A DNA stretch of 64,000 nt from Luteimonas granuli (GTDB lineage: Bacteria > Pseudomonadota > Gammaproteobacteria > Xanthomonadales > Xanthomonadaceae), in assembly GCF_007795095.1 (NCBI RefSeq), contig NZ_CP042218.1, positions 1,426,001 to 1,490,000 of the forward strand, in the 5' to 3' direction. The notes under the pieces were generated by a model, which made no database searches, was not told the DNA's origin, and worked only from the letters and a program-made list of their open reading frames with translations. Positions 38,734 to 49,737 of this stretch are shown here, piece after piece (position 1 is the first letter of the stretch; each line of letters begins with the position of its first letter). Made by a program: the position numbers and the translations under genes.

Positions 38734-39150
38734 TCAGTCCCAGTCGCGGCCCGTGCGGCCGCGCTTGATCGTACTACGCTCGCGCTTGGCATCCAGCCGC
38801 CGCGCCTTCGCCGCGCGACTGGGCTTCGTGGCCACTCGCGGTTTCGGCGCATGCCGTCCGGATTCGATGAAGGCCGCCAGCCGCTCGCGCGCATCCTGGC
38901 GGTTGCGCTCCTGGGTACGGAAGCGCTGGGCATTGAGCACCAGCACGCCCTCCTCGGTGACGCGGCGGTCGCGCTTGGCCAGCAGCCGGGCGCGCACCGC
39001 GTCGGGCAGCGTGGGCGAGCTGGCGATGTCGAAGCGCAGCTCCACCGCGGTCGCGACCTTGTTGACGTTCTGGCCGCCGGGGCCGGACGCGCGCACGAAG
39101 CGTTCGACGATTTCGTCCTCCGGGATCCGGATGGCGGCGGGCGTGCTCAT
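38734..39150 (-). CDS. arfB: Alternative ribosome-rescue peptidyl hydrolase ArfB
   Basis: Predicted 138-aa protein that frees ribosomes stalled on truncated mRNA. The GGQ motif is in FVRASGPGGQNVNKVATAVELRFD, and the required basic tail that enters the mRNA channel is present (KPSRAAKARRLDAKRERSTIKRGRTGRDWD). Its ATG overlaps the stop of the pseudouridine synthase gene (ATGA). Confidence 0.93.
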   Translation of the reverse strand: MSTPAAIRIPEDEIVERFVRASGPGGQNVNKVATAVELRFDIASSPTLPDAVRARLLAKRDRRVTEEGVLVLNAQRFRTQERNRQDARERLAAFIESGRHAPKPRVATKPSRAAKARRLDAKRERSTIKRGRTGRDWD

Positions 39151-39962
39151 CGCTCGAAGAATGCCAGGGCGCGCGCGAACTCCGCGTCGGGCGGCGCGAC
39201 CACCTCGACACGCCGCGTCGGGTCGCGCGGATGCGGAAACGCCAGCCGCTCGGCGTGCAGCAGCATGCGGTGGATGCCGAGCAGGCGGAAGCTGCGGTTG
39301 TGCCGGCCGTCGCCGTGGCTGGTGTCGCCGATCAGATGGTGCGAAAGATGCTTCAGGTGGCGGCGGATCTGCCGGAAGCGTCCGGTCTGCGGCCAGGCGC
39401 GCAGCAGCGTGTAGCGCGAGGTCTCGAAGCCGGCCGAGGGAATCGGCAGCTCCGTCATGGCCAGGCGCTCGAAACGCGTCACCGCCGGCTTCTTCTGCGG
39501 CTTGCCCGGGCCGCCGTCGAGCGGATGATCCACGATGAACTCCGCCTCCGCCGGCCAGCCGCGGCAGACCGCGAGATAGGCCTTGTCCACTTCGCCGGCC
39601 ATCAGCGACCTGCCGAGGGCCGAGGCGGTGTCGCGGTCGAAGGCCAGCAGCAGGCAGCCGCTGGTGGCACGGTCGAGACGGTGCACAAGGTGCACCGGAC
39701 GCCCGAACTGCGCGCGCAGGCGGTCGGCGGCGAAATCGGTCTCGCCGCGCGCCAGCCTGCTGTCGTGGACCATCAGTCCGGCGGGCTTGTCGACCACCGC
39801 GAAGCTGTCTTCCAGATGCAGGACCTGCAGCGTCCCGCCAGCTTCCGCAGGAGCCGCTGCAGGAGCAGCTGCAGCTGCGATCTCTTCCGCAACCGCGTCC
39901 TGCGACGGGTCGCAGCTGTAGCTGCGCCTACGGGGGGCGGGCACGGGACTGTCGGCGATCAC
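39147..39962 (-). CDS. truC: RluA-family tRNA pseudouridine synthase (TruC-like) with repeat-derived N-terminus
   Basis: Predicted 271-aa enzyme that isomerises uridine, most like TruC (tRNA U65). It has [17 protein letters not shown] (catalytic Asp), [40 protein letters not shown] and a normal C-terminus. The conserved domain begins at about residue 45 ([19 protein letters not shown]), and the only in-frame GTG/ATG starts are two GTG codons upstream. GTG at 39962 overlaps the ubiB stop (GTGA). The peptide between ([24 protein letters not shown]...) is encoded by a REP-like palindrome (39859-39931). The 3' end overlaps arfB. Confidence 0.85.
   Translation of the reverse strand: MIADSPVPAPRRRSYSCDPSQDAVAEEIAAAAAPAAAPAEAGGTLQVLHLEDSFAVVDKPAGLMVHDSRLARGETDFAADRLRAQFGRPVHLVHRLDRATSGCLLLAFDRDTASALGRSLMAGEVDKAYLAVCRGWPAEAEFIVDHPLDGGPGKPQKKPAVTRFERLAMTELPIPSAGFETSRYTLLRAWPQTGRFRQIRRHLKHLSHHLIGDTSHGDGRHNRSFRLLGIHRMLLHAERLAFPHPRDPTRRVEVVAPPDAEFARALAFFER
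39859..39931. repeat. REP-like inverted repeat inside the truC coding region
   Basis: The left arm (39859-39880) and the right arm (39910-39931, reverse complement) match at 19 of 22 positions. Both fit the G(T/C)AGG-GCAGCT-AGCTGCGA family seen at 34247-34302 and 47521-47612. The spacer is 29 nt. It is wholly within the N-terminal codons of the pseudouridine synthase gene and keeps its frame open. Confidence 0.75.
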
Positions 39963-41632
39963 GACCGCGGGCGCGCGGCCAGGATCGCCCACAGGCCCCC
40001 GAGCCCCGCCACCCACGCCGCCAGCGGCACCGACCACAGCCGCGGGCCGCCGGCCTCCAGCCCGTACAGCACCGACGCCGCGACCAGCAGGCCGACGCCC
40101 AGGATCGCGGCCACGATGCGCCGCTGCGACGCCCGCACCACCTGGGCCAGCTCGGCGATCTGCTCCGAGTGCATCCCCAGCCGGTGCCGCCCCTCGACCT
40201 GCTGCGTCAGCCAGGCGTGCAGCAGTCCCGGCATCTCCGGCGCGCGCGTGGCCAGCTCCGGCAGCCGGCGGCGGAACTCCGCGGCCAGGCGCTGGGGGCT
40301 GTAGCGTTCGGCCAGGATGCGCTCCAGCACCGGACGCGCCACCGCCCAGATATCGATCTCCGGGTCGAGGTGCCGGCTCACGCCTTCGACGTTGAGCAGG
40401 GTCTTCTGCAGCAGGATCAGCTGCGGCTGCAGGGTCAGCTGGAAGCGCTGCGCGGTGCGGAACAGCTTCAGCAGCACCTCGCCCAGGGAGAACTCCGACA
40501 GCGGCCGGGTGAAGTACGGCTCGCAGACGCCGCGCACCGCGGCCTCCAGTTCGTCCAGGCGCAGCGTCGACGGCATCCAGCCCGCCTGCACGTGCAGCTC
40601 GGCGATGCGCCGGTAGTCCTTGTTGAAGATCGCCATGAAATTCTCGGCGAGGTAGTACTGGTCCTCGCCCGAGAGCTGGCCGACGATGCCGAAGTCGAGC
40701 GCGATGAAACGCGGGTTGTGCCGCCGCGACGGATCCGGGTCGACCCAGATGTTGCCGGCGTGCGCGTCGGCGTGGAAGAAATTGTCGCGGAACACCTGGG
40801 TGTAGAACACGCGCACGGCCTTGGCCGCGAGCAGCTTGCGGTCCAGGCCGGCCGCTTCGATCGCAGCGATGTCGTCGCTGGGAATGCCGTGCACGCGCTC
40901 CAGGGTCAGGATGCGCTCGGTGCTGTGCGACCACACCGGGGCCGGCACGTAAAGGTCCGGCGAGCCGTCCCAGTGGCGGCGCAGGACGGAGGCGTTGGCG
41001 CCTTCGCGCTGCAGGTCGAGCTCGGCGGCGAGGGTGGCGGCGACCTCCTCCACCACCTCGTGCGGACGGATCTTCTCCGCGCGCGGATGGGTGCGCGCGA
41101 CCAGGTCGGCGATGCGCCTGAGCAGGCGGATGTCGTCGGCGATGCGCGCGTCGATGCCCGGACGCAGCACCTTCACCACCACCTCGCGCGGCGCAGCGCC
41201 GTCGACGCCCGGGAGCAGCGCCGCGTGCACCTGCGCGACCGAGGCCGAGGCCAGCGGCACGATGTCGAAGCGCGCGAACGCCTCGGCCACCGTGCGACCG
41301 AGCTCCTGCTCCACGATCGTCCGCGCCTGCACGCCGTCGAACGGCGCGACCTGGTCCTGGAGCAGCGCCAGCTCGTCGGCGATGTCCGCCGGCACCAGAT
41401 CCCGCCGCGTCGACAGCACCTGGCCGAACTTGACGAAGATCGGCCCCAGTTCCTGCAGTGCCAGGCGCACGCGCGCGCCGCGCGGCAGGCCGGTGACCGC
41501 GCTGCTCGCACGGGGGACGAACGGCCGCAGCAGCCACAGCCAGCGCCCGGCGGACGTGCCCTCGAACAGCGTATGCAGGCGATAGCGGAGCAGGACGCGC
41601 CCGATCCCCAGCGCGTGGAGGCCCGATCTCAC
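39959..41632 (-). CDS. ubiB: UbiB family ATPase-like kinase for ubiquinone biosynthesis
   Basis: Predicted 557-aa member of the UbiB/ADCK atypical kinase family, needed for coenzyme Q synthesis. It shows the KxGQ motif ([16 protein letters not shown]), the Ala-rich nucleotide loop [13 protein letters not shown], the catalytic-lobe [12 protein letters not shown] and ALDFGIVG, and two C-terminal TM helices ([20 protein letters not shown] and [19 protein letters not shown]). GTG start at 41632 overlaps the ubiJ stop (GTGA), and the stop overlaps the truC GTG. Confidence 0.93.
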   Translation of the reverse strand: MRSGLHALGIGRVLLRYRLHTLFEGTSAGRWLWLLRPFVPRASSAVTGLPRGARVRLALQELGPIFVKFGQVLSTRRDLVPADIADELALLQDQVAPFDGVQARTIVEQELGRTVAEAFARFDIVPLASASVAQVHAALLPGVDGAAPREVVVKVLRPGIDARIADDIRLLRRIADLVARTHPRAEKIRPHEVVEEVAATLAAELDLQREGANASVLRRHWDGSPDLYVPAPVWSHSTERILTLERVHGIPSDDIAAIEAAGLDRKLLAAKAVRVFYTQVFRDNFFHADAHAGNIWVDPDPSRRHNPRFIALDFGIVGQLSGEDQYYLAENFMAIFNKDYRRIAELHVQAGWMPSTLRLDELEAAVRGVCEPYFTRPLSEFSLGEVLLKLFRTAQRFQLTLQPQLILLQKTLLNVEGVSRHLDPEIDIWAVARPVLERILAERYSPQRLAAEFRRRLPELATRAPEMPGLLHAWLTQQVEGRHRLGMHSEQIAELAQVVRASQRRIVAAILGVGLLVAASVLYGLEAGGPRLWSVPLAAWVAGLGGLWAILAARPRS

Positions 41633-42295
41633 CGTGCGCCCCCGACGGCCGCGGCGGCCGCGGCCAGGTGTGCGATGCGCGCGGCAAGGCGCTCGACGTC
41701 GTCCCGCAGCACGTCGACGTCATCGTGGAACGCATCGAGCTCGTGGCGGCCGACGACGTCCCGCGATTCTTCCACCACGTACTCGGCCGCCGCGGCGGCG
41801 AAGCCGGCGCCGGCCCGGCGCGCGCCCGTCAGCGCAGCGGCGACACCGTTGGCCACCTGCATGCCGGCCACCTCGCCGAACGCGACCACGAACGGCCGCT
41901 GCCAGTCCGGATCGAAGCGTTGAGCCATCCGCTGCAGCGCGCGCGCCAGCTCCGCATCGCCTTCGATGCGCAACCGCCCACTCGGCGTGGCATGGTCGTC
42001 GCCCTTGCCGAGCAGGCCCTGCAGCTGCCCGACCAGTCCCCCCCAGCGTGGTACGCACCGCAAGGTCGGGCTCGACGCCGGCGTCCACGGGACCCACGCG
42101 CAGGGCCTCGCCATCGACGCGGATCGACATCGCCAGCGGCGGTGAGGCGAGGTGCAGGGCGATGTGCCGCCCGTCCAGCCGCGAAAGCGCCTGGCGGGTG
42201 TCGTCGTCCAGGGACAGCGCGCGGTTGAGCGCGGATTCCAGTGCGCGGCCGGCCAGCGGTTTCAAGCCGGACAGCGGGGAAGGGGATCGGGCCAT
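41629..42295 (-). pseudogene. ubiJ: ubiJ (SCP2-domain ubiquinone accessory factor), frameshifted
   Basis: The N-terminal part (ATG at 42295; SRLDGRHIALHLASPPLAMSIRVDGEALRVGP, an SCP2 lipid-binding fold) is in one frame up to AVRTTLGG. The rest (LVGQLQGLLGKGDDH... to the coiled-coil C-terminus [21 protein letters not shown]) is in another. The switch is at seven C on the plus strand (42038-42044, G7 in the coding strand). With six G the frame reads TTLGGLVGQ without break, giving a normal UbiJ of about 220 aa. Either a sequencing error, an inactivating mutation, or a slippery homopolymer. UbiJ acts with UbiK and UbiB, whose genes are here. Confidence 0.85.
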
Positions 42296-42395
42296 GGCCG
42301 GCATTGTAGCGGCCGGCCCGCCCGCGTCAGGCCCCGGAGCGGAGCCGGCGCATGCCCCGTCGGCGCGCCGCGTGGAACGGCGCCCGCAGCGCGGC

Positions 42396-42554
42396 TCAGA
42401 CCCTGCGGCCGCGGAAGAACGAGATCGCGGCCAGCACCAGGAACACGACGAACAGGATCCACGCGATGTTGGTGGCGGCGCCGGCGACGCCGCTGAATCC
42501 AAGCACGGCGGCGACCAGCGCGATGATCAGGAAGATGATGGCGTAGCTCAGCAT
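42396..42554 (-). CDS. DUF1328 (YtjA-like) small membrane protein
   Basis: Predicted 52-aa protein with two hydrophobic helices ([47 protein letters not shown]) and a basic end GRRV. This is the full DUF1328 domain, common in proteobacteria and often stress-induced; function unknown. About 100 bp upstream of ubiJ on the same strand. Longer open frame to 42641 overlaps no conserved sequence. Confidence 0.88.
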   Translation of the reverse strand: MLSYAIIFLIIALVAAVLGFSGVAGAATNIAWILFVVFLVLAAISFFRGRRV

Positions 42555-42615
42555 GGCGGCTCTCCAGTCCGTCGGGACACGGACGGCTGGAGCCATGGTT
42601 GCCGGGGGCCGGTCG

Positions 42616-43623
42616 TCAGAAGGTGACGGCACCGGAGCCATGGGAGGCGGCCAGCCGCGCCAGCCCCTCGGCGATCGACACCCGCGGCACGTATCCGAGG
42701 TCGCGGGTGGCCGGCGCCATGTCGTACCAGTGCGTGGTGCTGAGCTGCTCGGCCAGGAAGCGGGTCATGGGCGGCTCGCCTTTCAGCCGCAGCAGCGGCC
42801 ACAGTGCTTCGCAGGCGGCCCCGGCCACATAGGCCACGCGGAAGGGAATGCTGGCCTCGACCTCGGGCGCGCCGCTGGCACGCAGCAGGGCATTGAGGAT
42901 CGTGCGCACCGCCATCGGTTCGCCGTTGCTGATGAAGTAGGCGCGGCCGGCGCAGGCGGCGCCGACGTCGAGGCGTTCCAGCGCGTCGAAGTGGGCCTGG
43001 GCGGCATTGTCGATATAGGTGGTGTCGATGCGGTTCATGCCGTCGCCGACGAAGCGCAGGCGACCGGCGCGGGCGCGTTCGGCCAGGCGTGGCACGAGCT
43101 GGTTGTCGCCCGGGCCCCAGATCAGGCGCGGCCGCAGGGCGACGGTGGCCAACGTGTCGTCGTTGGCGGCCAGCACCACCTTCTCCGCGATCAGCTTGGT
43201 GGCCGCGTACGGCGACTTGAGGTGCTCGCCGTAGGGGACGGTGTCCGCGGTGCCCCCTTCCACCGGATGCGTGGCGCGGTGGGTGACGCTGGGCGTGGAG
43301 GTGTAGACCAGCTTCGGCACGTAGTGCTCACGGCAGCCGGCCAGCACGTTGCCGGTGCCCATGACGTTGGCGCGGTGGTAGCTGTCGTAGCTGCCCCAGG
43401 CCCCCGCCTTGGCGGCGTTGTGCAGCACCGCGTCCATGCCGGCGCAGGCGTCGATCACCGACTCGCGGTCGGCGAGATCCCCTTGCAGCTGGCGCACTCC
43501 TATCGCGTCGAGCTGCGGGTACCGCCCGCGGTTGAAGCTGGTGACCTCGTGCCCCCGTTCCACCAGTCCGCGGCACAGGGCCTGGCCCAGGAACCCGCCC
43601 CCGCCCGTCACCAGTACCCGCAC
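42616..43623 (-). CDS. oleD: OleD, NADPH-dependent 2-alkyl-3-ketoacid reductase
   Basis: Predicted 335-aa extended SDR/3-beta-HSD-like enzyme. It has the cofactor loop [43 protein letters not shown], and the catalytic SPYAATK (Tyr-Lys). In head-to-head olefin synthesis OleD reduces the 2-alkyl-3-ketoacid made by OleA to a 2-alkyl-3-hydroxyacid. The GTG at 43623 has GGAGG 12 nt upstream and lies 4 bp after the oleC stop, so oleC-oleD are coupled. Other 3-beta-HSD functions are possible, but the OleC neighbour decides. Confidence 0.88.
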   Translation of the reverse strand: MRVLVTGGGGFLGQALCRGLVERGHEVTSFNRGRYPQLDAIGVRQLQGDLADRESVIDACAGMDAVLHNAAKAGAWGSYDSYHRANVMGTGNVLAGCREHYVPKLVYTSTPSVTHRATHPVEGGTADTVPYGEHLKSPYAATKLIAEKVVLAANDDTLATVALRPRLIWGPGDNQLVPRLAERARAGRLRFVGDGMNRIDTTYIDNAAQAHFDALERLDVGAACAGRAYFISNGEPMAVRTILNALLRASGAPEVEASIPFRVAYVAGAACEALWPLLRLKGEPPMTRFLAEQLSTTHWYDMAPATRDLGYVPRVSIAEGLARLAASHGSGAVTF

Positions 43624-43627
43624 CTTG

Positions 43628-45316
43628 CTACGCCTCCTGCCCGACCGGTTCGAATGCCCTGCCGCGGCGCAGCTCGCGCGCGGCCCACGCGGCCAGCTTC
43701 TCCCGGCCGATTTTCGCATTGTGGCGGATGTCGACCGGGAACGCAGGGTGGAAGGCGAAGGTGTCGACCGCGGCGGTATGCACGAAGCCTTCGCCCAGAT
43801 GGCGCAGCTCGCCGGCGATGCGCGCGTGCTCGGACTTCCCGATGCCGGACCGGAGTTCGACGCAGAGCAATGGCCGCTGGTGTCCCCGCTCGCCGATGCC
43901 GACCAGCGCCGTGCGGCGGACTTCGGGATGGGTGTCGAAGACCGGTTCGACCTGCTCGGTGCACAGGGTGCCGGCCGCGGTGACCACGCGCTGCGACTTC
44001 CGGCCGCAGAACCAGAGGCGGCTTTCGGCGTCGAACCAGCCCAAGTCGCCCATGCGGTGGACGATCCGGTCGGCCGCGGCGGCCGCGCCATCGCCATCGC
44101 CCCTCTCCAGGATCTTGGCCAGCCGCGTCTGCGCTTCGCGGTTGAAGTAGCTGTCGGTGGCGGAGGGGCCGGCGACGGTGATCTCGCCGACCTGGCCCGG
44201 CTCCACGAGCAGCGCGTCCGACCATTCGGCGATGGCCTCGTCGCTGATGCGGATGATGCGCACCTCGTTCGGCGGCACCGGACGGCCGACGCAGGTCCCC
44301 GCGCCCGCCGCGGTGCGCTCGCGCAGGGTGACCAGTTCGCGGCCCTCGATCACGGCCACCGGCAGGCACTCGGTCGCGCCGTACGGCGTCCAGAACTGCG
44401 CGTCGTCGGGCAACAGCCCGCGCATCTTCGCCACGACGTCGGCGGGTACGGGTGCACCGGCCGAGGTCACGCGGGTGATCGTGGGCAGTGGTTCACCGTA
44501 CCCGGCCAGCACCCGCATCAGCGCCGGCGAGCCGAACAGCTGGGTCACGCCGAAGCGGGCGATCGCCGCGTGCAGCTTCCGCGGATCGGCCTTCGCGGGA
44601 CGGGTGGGATCCATGTCCGGGATGACCGAGGTCAGGCCCAGCGCCGGGTCGAACAGCGCGAACGGCGGGAAGGTGGGGAAATCCACGCCGCCCGCGTCGA
44701 TGCCGAAGGCGCCGCGGAGCATGTCGACCTGGGCGACGAAGTGCCGGTGCCTGTACACGACGCCTTTGGGCACCCCGGTGGAGCCGCTGGTGAACAGGAT
44801 GCCGGCGACGTCGTCGGGCGCGGTGGCGGTCAGCTGCGGACCCGCGCCGGCGCCTTCGCGCTCCACCTCGGCCAGCGTGGCGTCGGCCAGGCGGGCACGA
44901 CGTCCGGTGGTGATGCGCAGCCTCGCCGCCTTCGCCCAGCCCAGCAACGCGCGCGCGAACATCGCGAGCGGAACGCCGATGAACGCGTCCGGTTCGGCTT
45001 CGTCCAGGCATTGTTTCAGCGCGCGCTTGTCGATCCCGGGATCCACCAGCACCGGCACCGCGCCGACCTTGAACAGCGCGTACATCAGCAGGAAGAACTC
45101 CGGCGTGGGCCGCACCATGACCACCGTGCGGCTGCCGCGCGAGATCCCGCGCCGGGCCAGGCCGGCGGCGATGGCATCGCTGCGCCGGTCGAGTTCACCG
45201 TAGCTGAGCGCCACGCCGTAGCGGCCGTGCCGGCCGGGACAGCGCATGGCGATGCGGTCCGGCGCCTCGGCGGCCAGCCGCGGCAGCGCCGCGGCGATGT
45301 TGCAGGCTTCGGTCAT
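43628..45316 (-). CDS. oleC: OleC, beta-lactone synthetase (AMP-binding)
   Basis: Predicted 562-aa ANL-superfamily enzyme. The P-loop is [19 protein letters not shown], then [18 protein letters not shown] (A5) and [23 protein letters not shown] (A7/A8). OleC proteins activate the 2-alkyl-3-hydroxyacid by ATP to form a beta-lactone. This clade has [28 protein letters not shown] at the N-terminal lobe, typical of OleC rather than general acyl-CoA ligases. Upstream of oleD by 4 bp. OleC works with OleB/D in a multi-enzyme assembly in Xanthomonas. Confidence 0.9.
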   Translation of the reverse strand: MTEACNIAAALPRLAAEAPDRIAMRCPGRHGRYGVALSYGELDRRSDAIAAGLARRGISRGSRTVVMVRPTPEFFLLMYALFKVGAVPVLVDPGIDKRALKQCLDEAEPDAFIGVPLAMFARALLGWAKAARLRITTGRRARLADATLAEVEREGAGAGPQLTATAPDDVAGILFTSGSTGVPKGVVYRHRHFVAQVDMLRGAFGIDAGGVDFPTFPPFALFDPALGLTSVIPDMDPTRPAKADPRKLHAAIARFGVTQLFGSPALMRVLAGYGEPLPTITRVTSAGAPVPADVVAKMRGLLPDDAQFWTPYGATECLPVAVIEGRELVTLRERTAAGAGTCVGRPVPPNEVRIIRISDEAIAEWSDALLVEPGQVGEITVAGPSATDSYFNREAQTRLAKILERGDGDGAAAAADRIVHRMGDLGWFDAESRLWFCGRKSQRVVTAAGTLCTEQVEPVFDTHPEVRRTALVGIGERGHQRPLLCVELRSGIGKSEHARIAGELRHLGEGFVHTAAVDTFAFHPAFPVDIRHNAKIGREKLAAWAARELRRGRAFEPVGQEA

Positions 45317-45349
45317 CGGCAGATTATCGCCGCTCCGTGCACCGCGGGT

Positions 45350-46939
45350 TCATGGCGATGGGCCGGCCCTGTCCTCCATCGCTCCCAGGGCGAACAGCAT
45401 GTCGACGTAGGACTTCTCGATCTCCGCGAGCCCCGCGGCCTCCACGCCGGGGGCCGGGTGGATCAGCATGTATTCGTCGGGCGCGTGCGCGCCGGATCCG
45501 TGGCCGAGCCCGCCGAACACGAAGGGCAGTCCCAGGGTACGGGTGAACTGGTAAAAGGGCGCGCTGCCCGCCAGCCAGGGCGCGACGCGCAGCCGGGTGC
45601 CGTACTTGTTGAAGACCCCGATCGAGGCCCGCACCAGCGGTTCGTCGACGGAGGTCGTGGCCGCCGGATAGCCCGACATCGGCCGCACCGTGATCCGGTC
45701 GAAGCCGTTCGCGTCCAGGTGCGCGCGCAGCATGCGGTAGGCGGTGTCGGGCTCGAGCCCGGGAGGCAGGCGCGAATCCATCTTGGCCGTCGCCACGTGC
45801 GGCAGGATGGTCTTCACCCCCTCGCCGGTATAGCCGCTCCAGATCCCGTCGATGTTGAGCGTCGGGTCGTAGAGGTTGCGCACGATGGCGTCGCGGCCCT
45901 CGTCGCCGTCGATCCACCGCGCCACTCCCAGGGCCTCCTGCATCCGGCGATCGTCGGCATCCCGCGCCAGCGCATTGACCAGGCGCTGTTCGGCCAGGTC
46001 CGGCGCCTTCACCGCGTCGTAGTAGCCCGGGATCAGGATGGTGTTGCCGTCGGGCGTGGTCATCGAGGCGATGGCCTGCACCAGGCGCAGCGCCGGCGAA
46101 TCCACCAGCGCCTTGAGCGAGCCGTGCACTTCGGCCTTCGCCGGCCCGCCCCACTCGCCGCCCCTGGACTCCAGCTCGAAGTAGATGATGCCCTTGACGC
46201 CCAGGTTGAGCGTCGCGTCCCCGGCCGGATCCTGGATGTTCATCGGAAAGAACGCCCCGTCCGCCTTCCGCAGCCGGTCCAGCCAGGGCGCCACCACCGC
46301 GCCGAAGTTGGGCGAACCCAGCTCTTCCTCGCCCTCGGCGACCACGTACAGGTTCACCGGCAGAGTGCCCCGGGTCCGGAGGATGGCGTCCACCGCATTG
46401 AGGAAGGCCCGCTGCGGCCCTTTCTGGTTGGTGGCGCCGCGCGCCATCAGCACCGTGCCCAGCTCGTGCTCGACCAGCTCGCCGGCGAAGGGATCGTCGA
46501 TGCGCCAGTTGTCCTCGACCGGTTGCACGTCATACATCATGTAGACCACCAGGCTGCGGTCGGCGCCGGCGTCGTAATGGCCCAGGACGCCCGGGTGCCC
46601 CGGCGTCTCCACCAGCTCCACCTCCTGGAAGCCCAGTGCGCGCAGGTCGTCCGCGAGCAGCTGCGCCATGTCGCGGATGCCGTCGTCCTGGGCGCTGATG
46701 GAGCGCTGGCGCACCCAGCGCTGCAGCCCCGCCACGTGCGCGTCCAGGTCGGCGTCGATGCGCGCATGGACGTCGGCGTGGTCGCCGGCATAGGCCGGGA
46801 TCCCGGAGGGGTCGAAGGCTTCCCCGGTGGTGAAAACGCGCTCGGGACGCGGGTCCTGCGCCTCCGCCTCCGCCGGCGTCGCCAACAGGAACGTCCCCGA
46901 CAGAAGGATGCGGAGCGCAATCGAACCGGCACGCGTCAT
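45350..46939 (-). CDS. Exported M20 family metallopeptidase
   Basis: Predicted 529-aa zinc dipeptidase/carboxypeptidase. A signal peptide (1-27, ending AEAQ) is followed by M20 motifs: VVYMMYDVQPVE (His-Asp ligands), GATNQKG (bridging; here Asn replaces the usual Asp of GxxDDKG, an oddity), VVAEGEEELGSPN (Glu-Glu) and GGLGHGSGAHAPDEY (His). The change at the bridging metal ligand may alter activity. It lies between oleC and the IS element. The start at 46939 has a GGAG site; a longer frame begins at 47047. Confidence 0.88.
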   Translation of the reverse strand: MTRAGSIALRILLSGTFLLATPAEAEAQDPRPERVFTTGEAFDPSGIPAYAGDHADVHARIDADLDAHVAGLQRWVRQRSISAQDDGIRDMAQLLADDLRALGFQEVELVETPGHPGVLGHYDAGADRSLVVYMMYDVQPVEDNWRIDDPFAGELVEHELGTVLMARGATNQKGPQRAFLNAVDAILRTRGTLPVNLYVVAEGEEELGSPNFGAVVAPWLDRLRKADGAFFPMNIQDPAGDATLNLGVKGIIYFELESRGGEWGGPAKAEVHGSLKALVDSPALRLVQAIASMTTPDGNTILIPGYYDAVKAPDLAEQRLVNALARDADDRRMQEALGVARWIDGDEGRDAIVRNLYDPTLNIDGIWSGYTGEGVKTILPHVATAKMDSRLPPGLEPDTAYRMLRAHLDANGFDRITVRPMSGYPAATTSVDEPLVRASIGVFNKYGTRLRVAPWLAGSAPFYQFTRTLGLPFVFGGLGHGSGAHAPDEYMLIHPAPGVEAAGLAEIEKSYVDMLFALGAMEDRAGPSP

Positions 46940-47058
46940 GGCCAATCTCCAGGCAGTTCCGAGGGACTGTATAACGTGCGGCAACTCCGGTGCAGCGCCC
47001 CCTTGCGCGACGCCGGCGCGATGGAAAAAATTCTTCCAGCCCTCCAACGGCCCCGCCG

Positions 47059-47511
47059 ATGCCCCATCCCTGCCTGAGCTGCGGTGCCTGTTGCGCCCAC
47101 TACCGGGTCAGCTTCCACTGGTCGGAGGCCGAGCCCGCGCTGGGCGGCCGGGTCCCGCCCGAGCTGACCGTGCCCCTGCGCAGCCACGAACGCGCCATGC
47201 GCGGCACCGCAGGTGGCGACCGTCCGCGCTGCATCGCGCTGGACGCCGACATCGGCCGCCGCTCCCGCTGCAGCATCCATCCGGTCCGCCCGCAGGCCTG
47301 CCGCGACGTGGCGGCCTCGTGGGAGTCAGGCGCACCCAGCCGGCAGTGCGACCACGCCCGCCTGGCCCACGGCCTGCCCGTGCTGACCCCGGCCGACTGG
47401 ATCTGGCGCGAGGCCGCGGCCAACGACCGCGACGCCAACCCGGACGGCAGCGACACTCCCGACGACCGCGGCACGCCTCCGCCCGCGCCGCCGCCCACCA
47501 TCGCGGCCTGA
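47059..47511 (+). CDS. YkgJ-type cysteine-cluster protein
   Basis: Predicted 150-aa protein with the UPF0153/YkgJ zinc- or iron-sulfur-binding pattern: CLSCGACCAHYR at the N-terminus, then CSIHPVRPQACRDV and CDHA. The acidic-proline tail (DPDGSDTPDDRGTPPPAPPP) is lineage-specific. Function unknown. It is divergent from the M20 peptidase and is followed by the REP cluster and the IS110 element. Confidence 0.85.
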   Translation: MPHPCLSCGACCAHYRVSFHWSEAEPALGGRVPPELTVPLRSHERAMRGTAGGDRPRCIALDADIGRRSRCSIHPVRPQACRDVAASWESGAPSRQCDHARLAHGLPVLTPADWIWREAAANDRDANPDGSDTPDDRGTPPPAPPPTIAA

Positions 47512-47610
47512 TCCACCCCTGTAGGAGCGGCTACAGCCGCGATGCGCGGCATCCGATCCCGCAGGAGCAGCGACAGCTGTGATCCCTGGCGGCCATCGCA
47601 GCTATAGCTG
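47512..47610. repeat. REP-like cluster, third copy interrupted by the IS110 element
   Basis: Three copies of the 22-nt REP-like motif lie after the YkgJ gene. GTAGGAGCGGCTACAGCC... (47521-47542) and GCAGGAGCAGCGACAGCTG... (47561-47582) are in plus orientation. The third copy, inverted, starts TCGCAGCTATAGCTG at 47596 and is broken at 47611. Its remaining part, CTCCTAC, is at 48761-48767 on the far side of the IS element. Joining the flanks restores a complete repeat. Confidence 0.8.
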
Positions 47611-47639
47611 CTTGTGTCTTCGCTTTGGCCTAGCGTGCA

Positions 47640-48747
<1,108 letters not shown>

Positions 48748-48763
48748 AAAAAGACAGTTGCTC

Positions 48764-49711
48764 CTACAGGGGGTTGCGGTCCAGGAACGCGCGGATCGCC
48801 GGCACCAGCACCTCGTGCCTGTCCTCCAGAACGTAGTGCGCGGCGTCCTCGAACGCCATCACCTCCGCGCCCGGCAGTTCGGCCTGGAAGCGCTCCAGGA
48901 AGTGTCGATCGAACACGAAGTCCTTCAGCCCCCAGCCGATGAAGACCGGCAGGCCCGCGTACTCGTGCAGGCGACGGCCCGATTCTTCCAGCAGCGGCCA
49001 CGCGCGGTCCTTCGGCGACAGCGGGATGTCCTGCATGAAGCGGATCGTTGCGATGCGGTTCTTCCAGCTGTCGTAGGGCGCGACATAGGCGCGGCGCACC
49101 TCGGGCGGCATCCGCCGCGCCACGCCCAACCACGACGCGCCGGCGGAGAACGCGTTGAAGCCACGGATCACCATCTCGCCGAGGTCGTAGTCGCGGCCGA
49201 GCGCGATCTGCCAGGGCATGGCCTTGGCCCCCGGCATCGGGAACGCCGCCGTGTTGAGGATCACCAGCCGCTTCACCTGCGCCTGGTGCGACAGCGCCCA
49301 GCCGAAGCCGACCATCCCGCCCCAGTCGTGCACAGCCAGCGTCACCGGGCCGTCGATGCCGAGATGGTCGAGCAGGGTGGCCAGGTCCTCGACGCGCGAC
49401 TGCAGCGTGTAGTCGTAGCGCGGCACCGCGTTGCGCGCGTCGTCGGGCTTGTCGGACAGGCCCATGCCGACGTGGTCGGGGACGATGCAGCGGTACCCCT
49501 TGCCGGAAGCGGGATCGGACAGTCCCGCCACCAGCGTGCGCCAGTAGTAGCTCCATGACGGGTTGCCGTGGAGCATGACCACGACCTCGCCGTCACGCGG
49601 GCCCTCGTCGAGATAGCTCATCTCGATGCCCGGGCGGACCTGGAGGCGGTGGCGGGTGGCGGGGTAACCGGGGAGATGCATCGGCGCGCGGAAGACTGCA
49701 GTGGCCGCCAT
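48764..49711 (-). CDS. oleB: OleB, beta-lactone decarboxylase (alpha/beta hydrolase)
   Basis: Predicted 315-aa haloalkane-dehalogenase-like hydrolase. The nucleophile is Asp129 in LAVHDWGGMVGFGW, the oxyanion loop HGNPSWSYYWR and the C-terminal His is in FEDAAHYVLED. OleB removes CO2 from the beta-lactone made by OleC to give the cis-olefin. The stop TAG is part of the REP-like GTAGGAGC motif, and the IS110 right end is 1-3 nt beyond it. ATG at 49711 or 49681 may be used. Follows an SDR gene by 26 bp. Confidence 0.88.
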   Translation of the reverse strand: MAATAVFRAPMHLPGYPATRHRLQVRPGIEMSYLDEGPRDGEVVVMLHGNPSWSYYWRTLVAGLSDPASGKGYRCIVPDHVGMGLSDKPDDARNAVPRYDYTLQSRVEDLATLLDHLGIDGPVTLAVHDWGGMVGFGWALSHQAQVKRLVILNTAAFPMPGAKAMPWQIALGRDYDLGEMVIRGFNAFSAGASWLGVARRMPPEVRRAYVAPYDSWKNRIATIRFMQDIPLSPKDRAWPLLEESGRRLHEYAGLPVFIGWGLKDFVFDRHFLERFQAELPGAEVMAFEDAAHYVLEDRHEVLVPAIRAFLDRNPL

Positions 49712-49737
49712 TGTAAGTCCGCGGCCGCGGGCCGGGC

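Noticed and set aside
43409-47077. Very long plus-strand open frame opposite oleC/oleD and the M20 peptidase
   Set aside because: Composition is Arg/His/Gly/Ala-rich as expected for an antisense shadow in GC-rich DNA; the minus-strand frames have recognisable motifs throughout.
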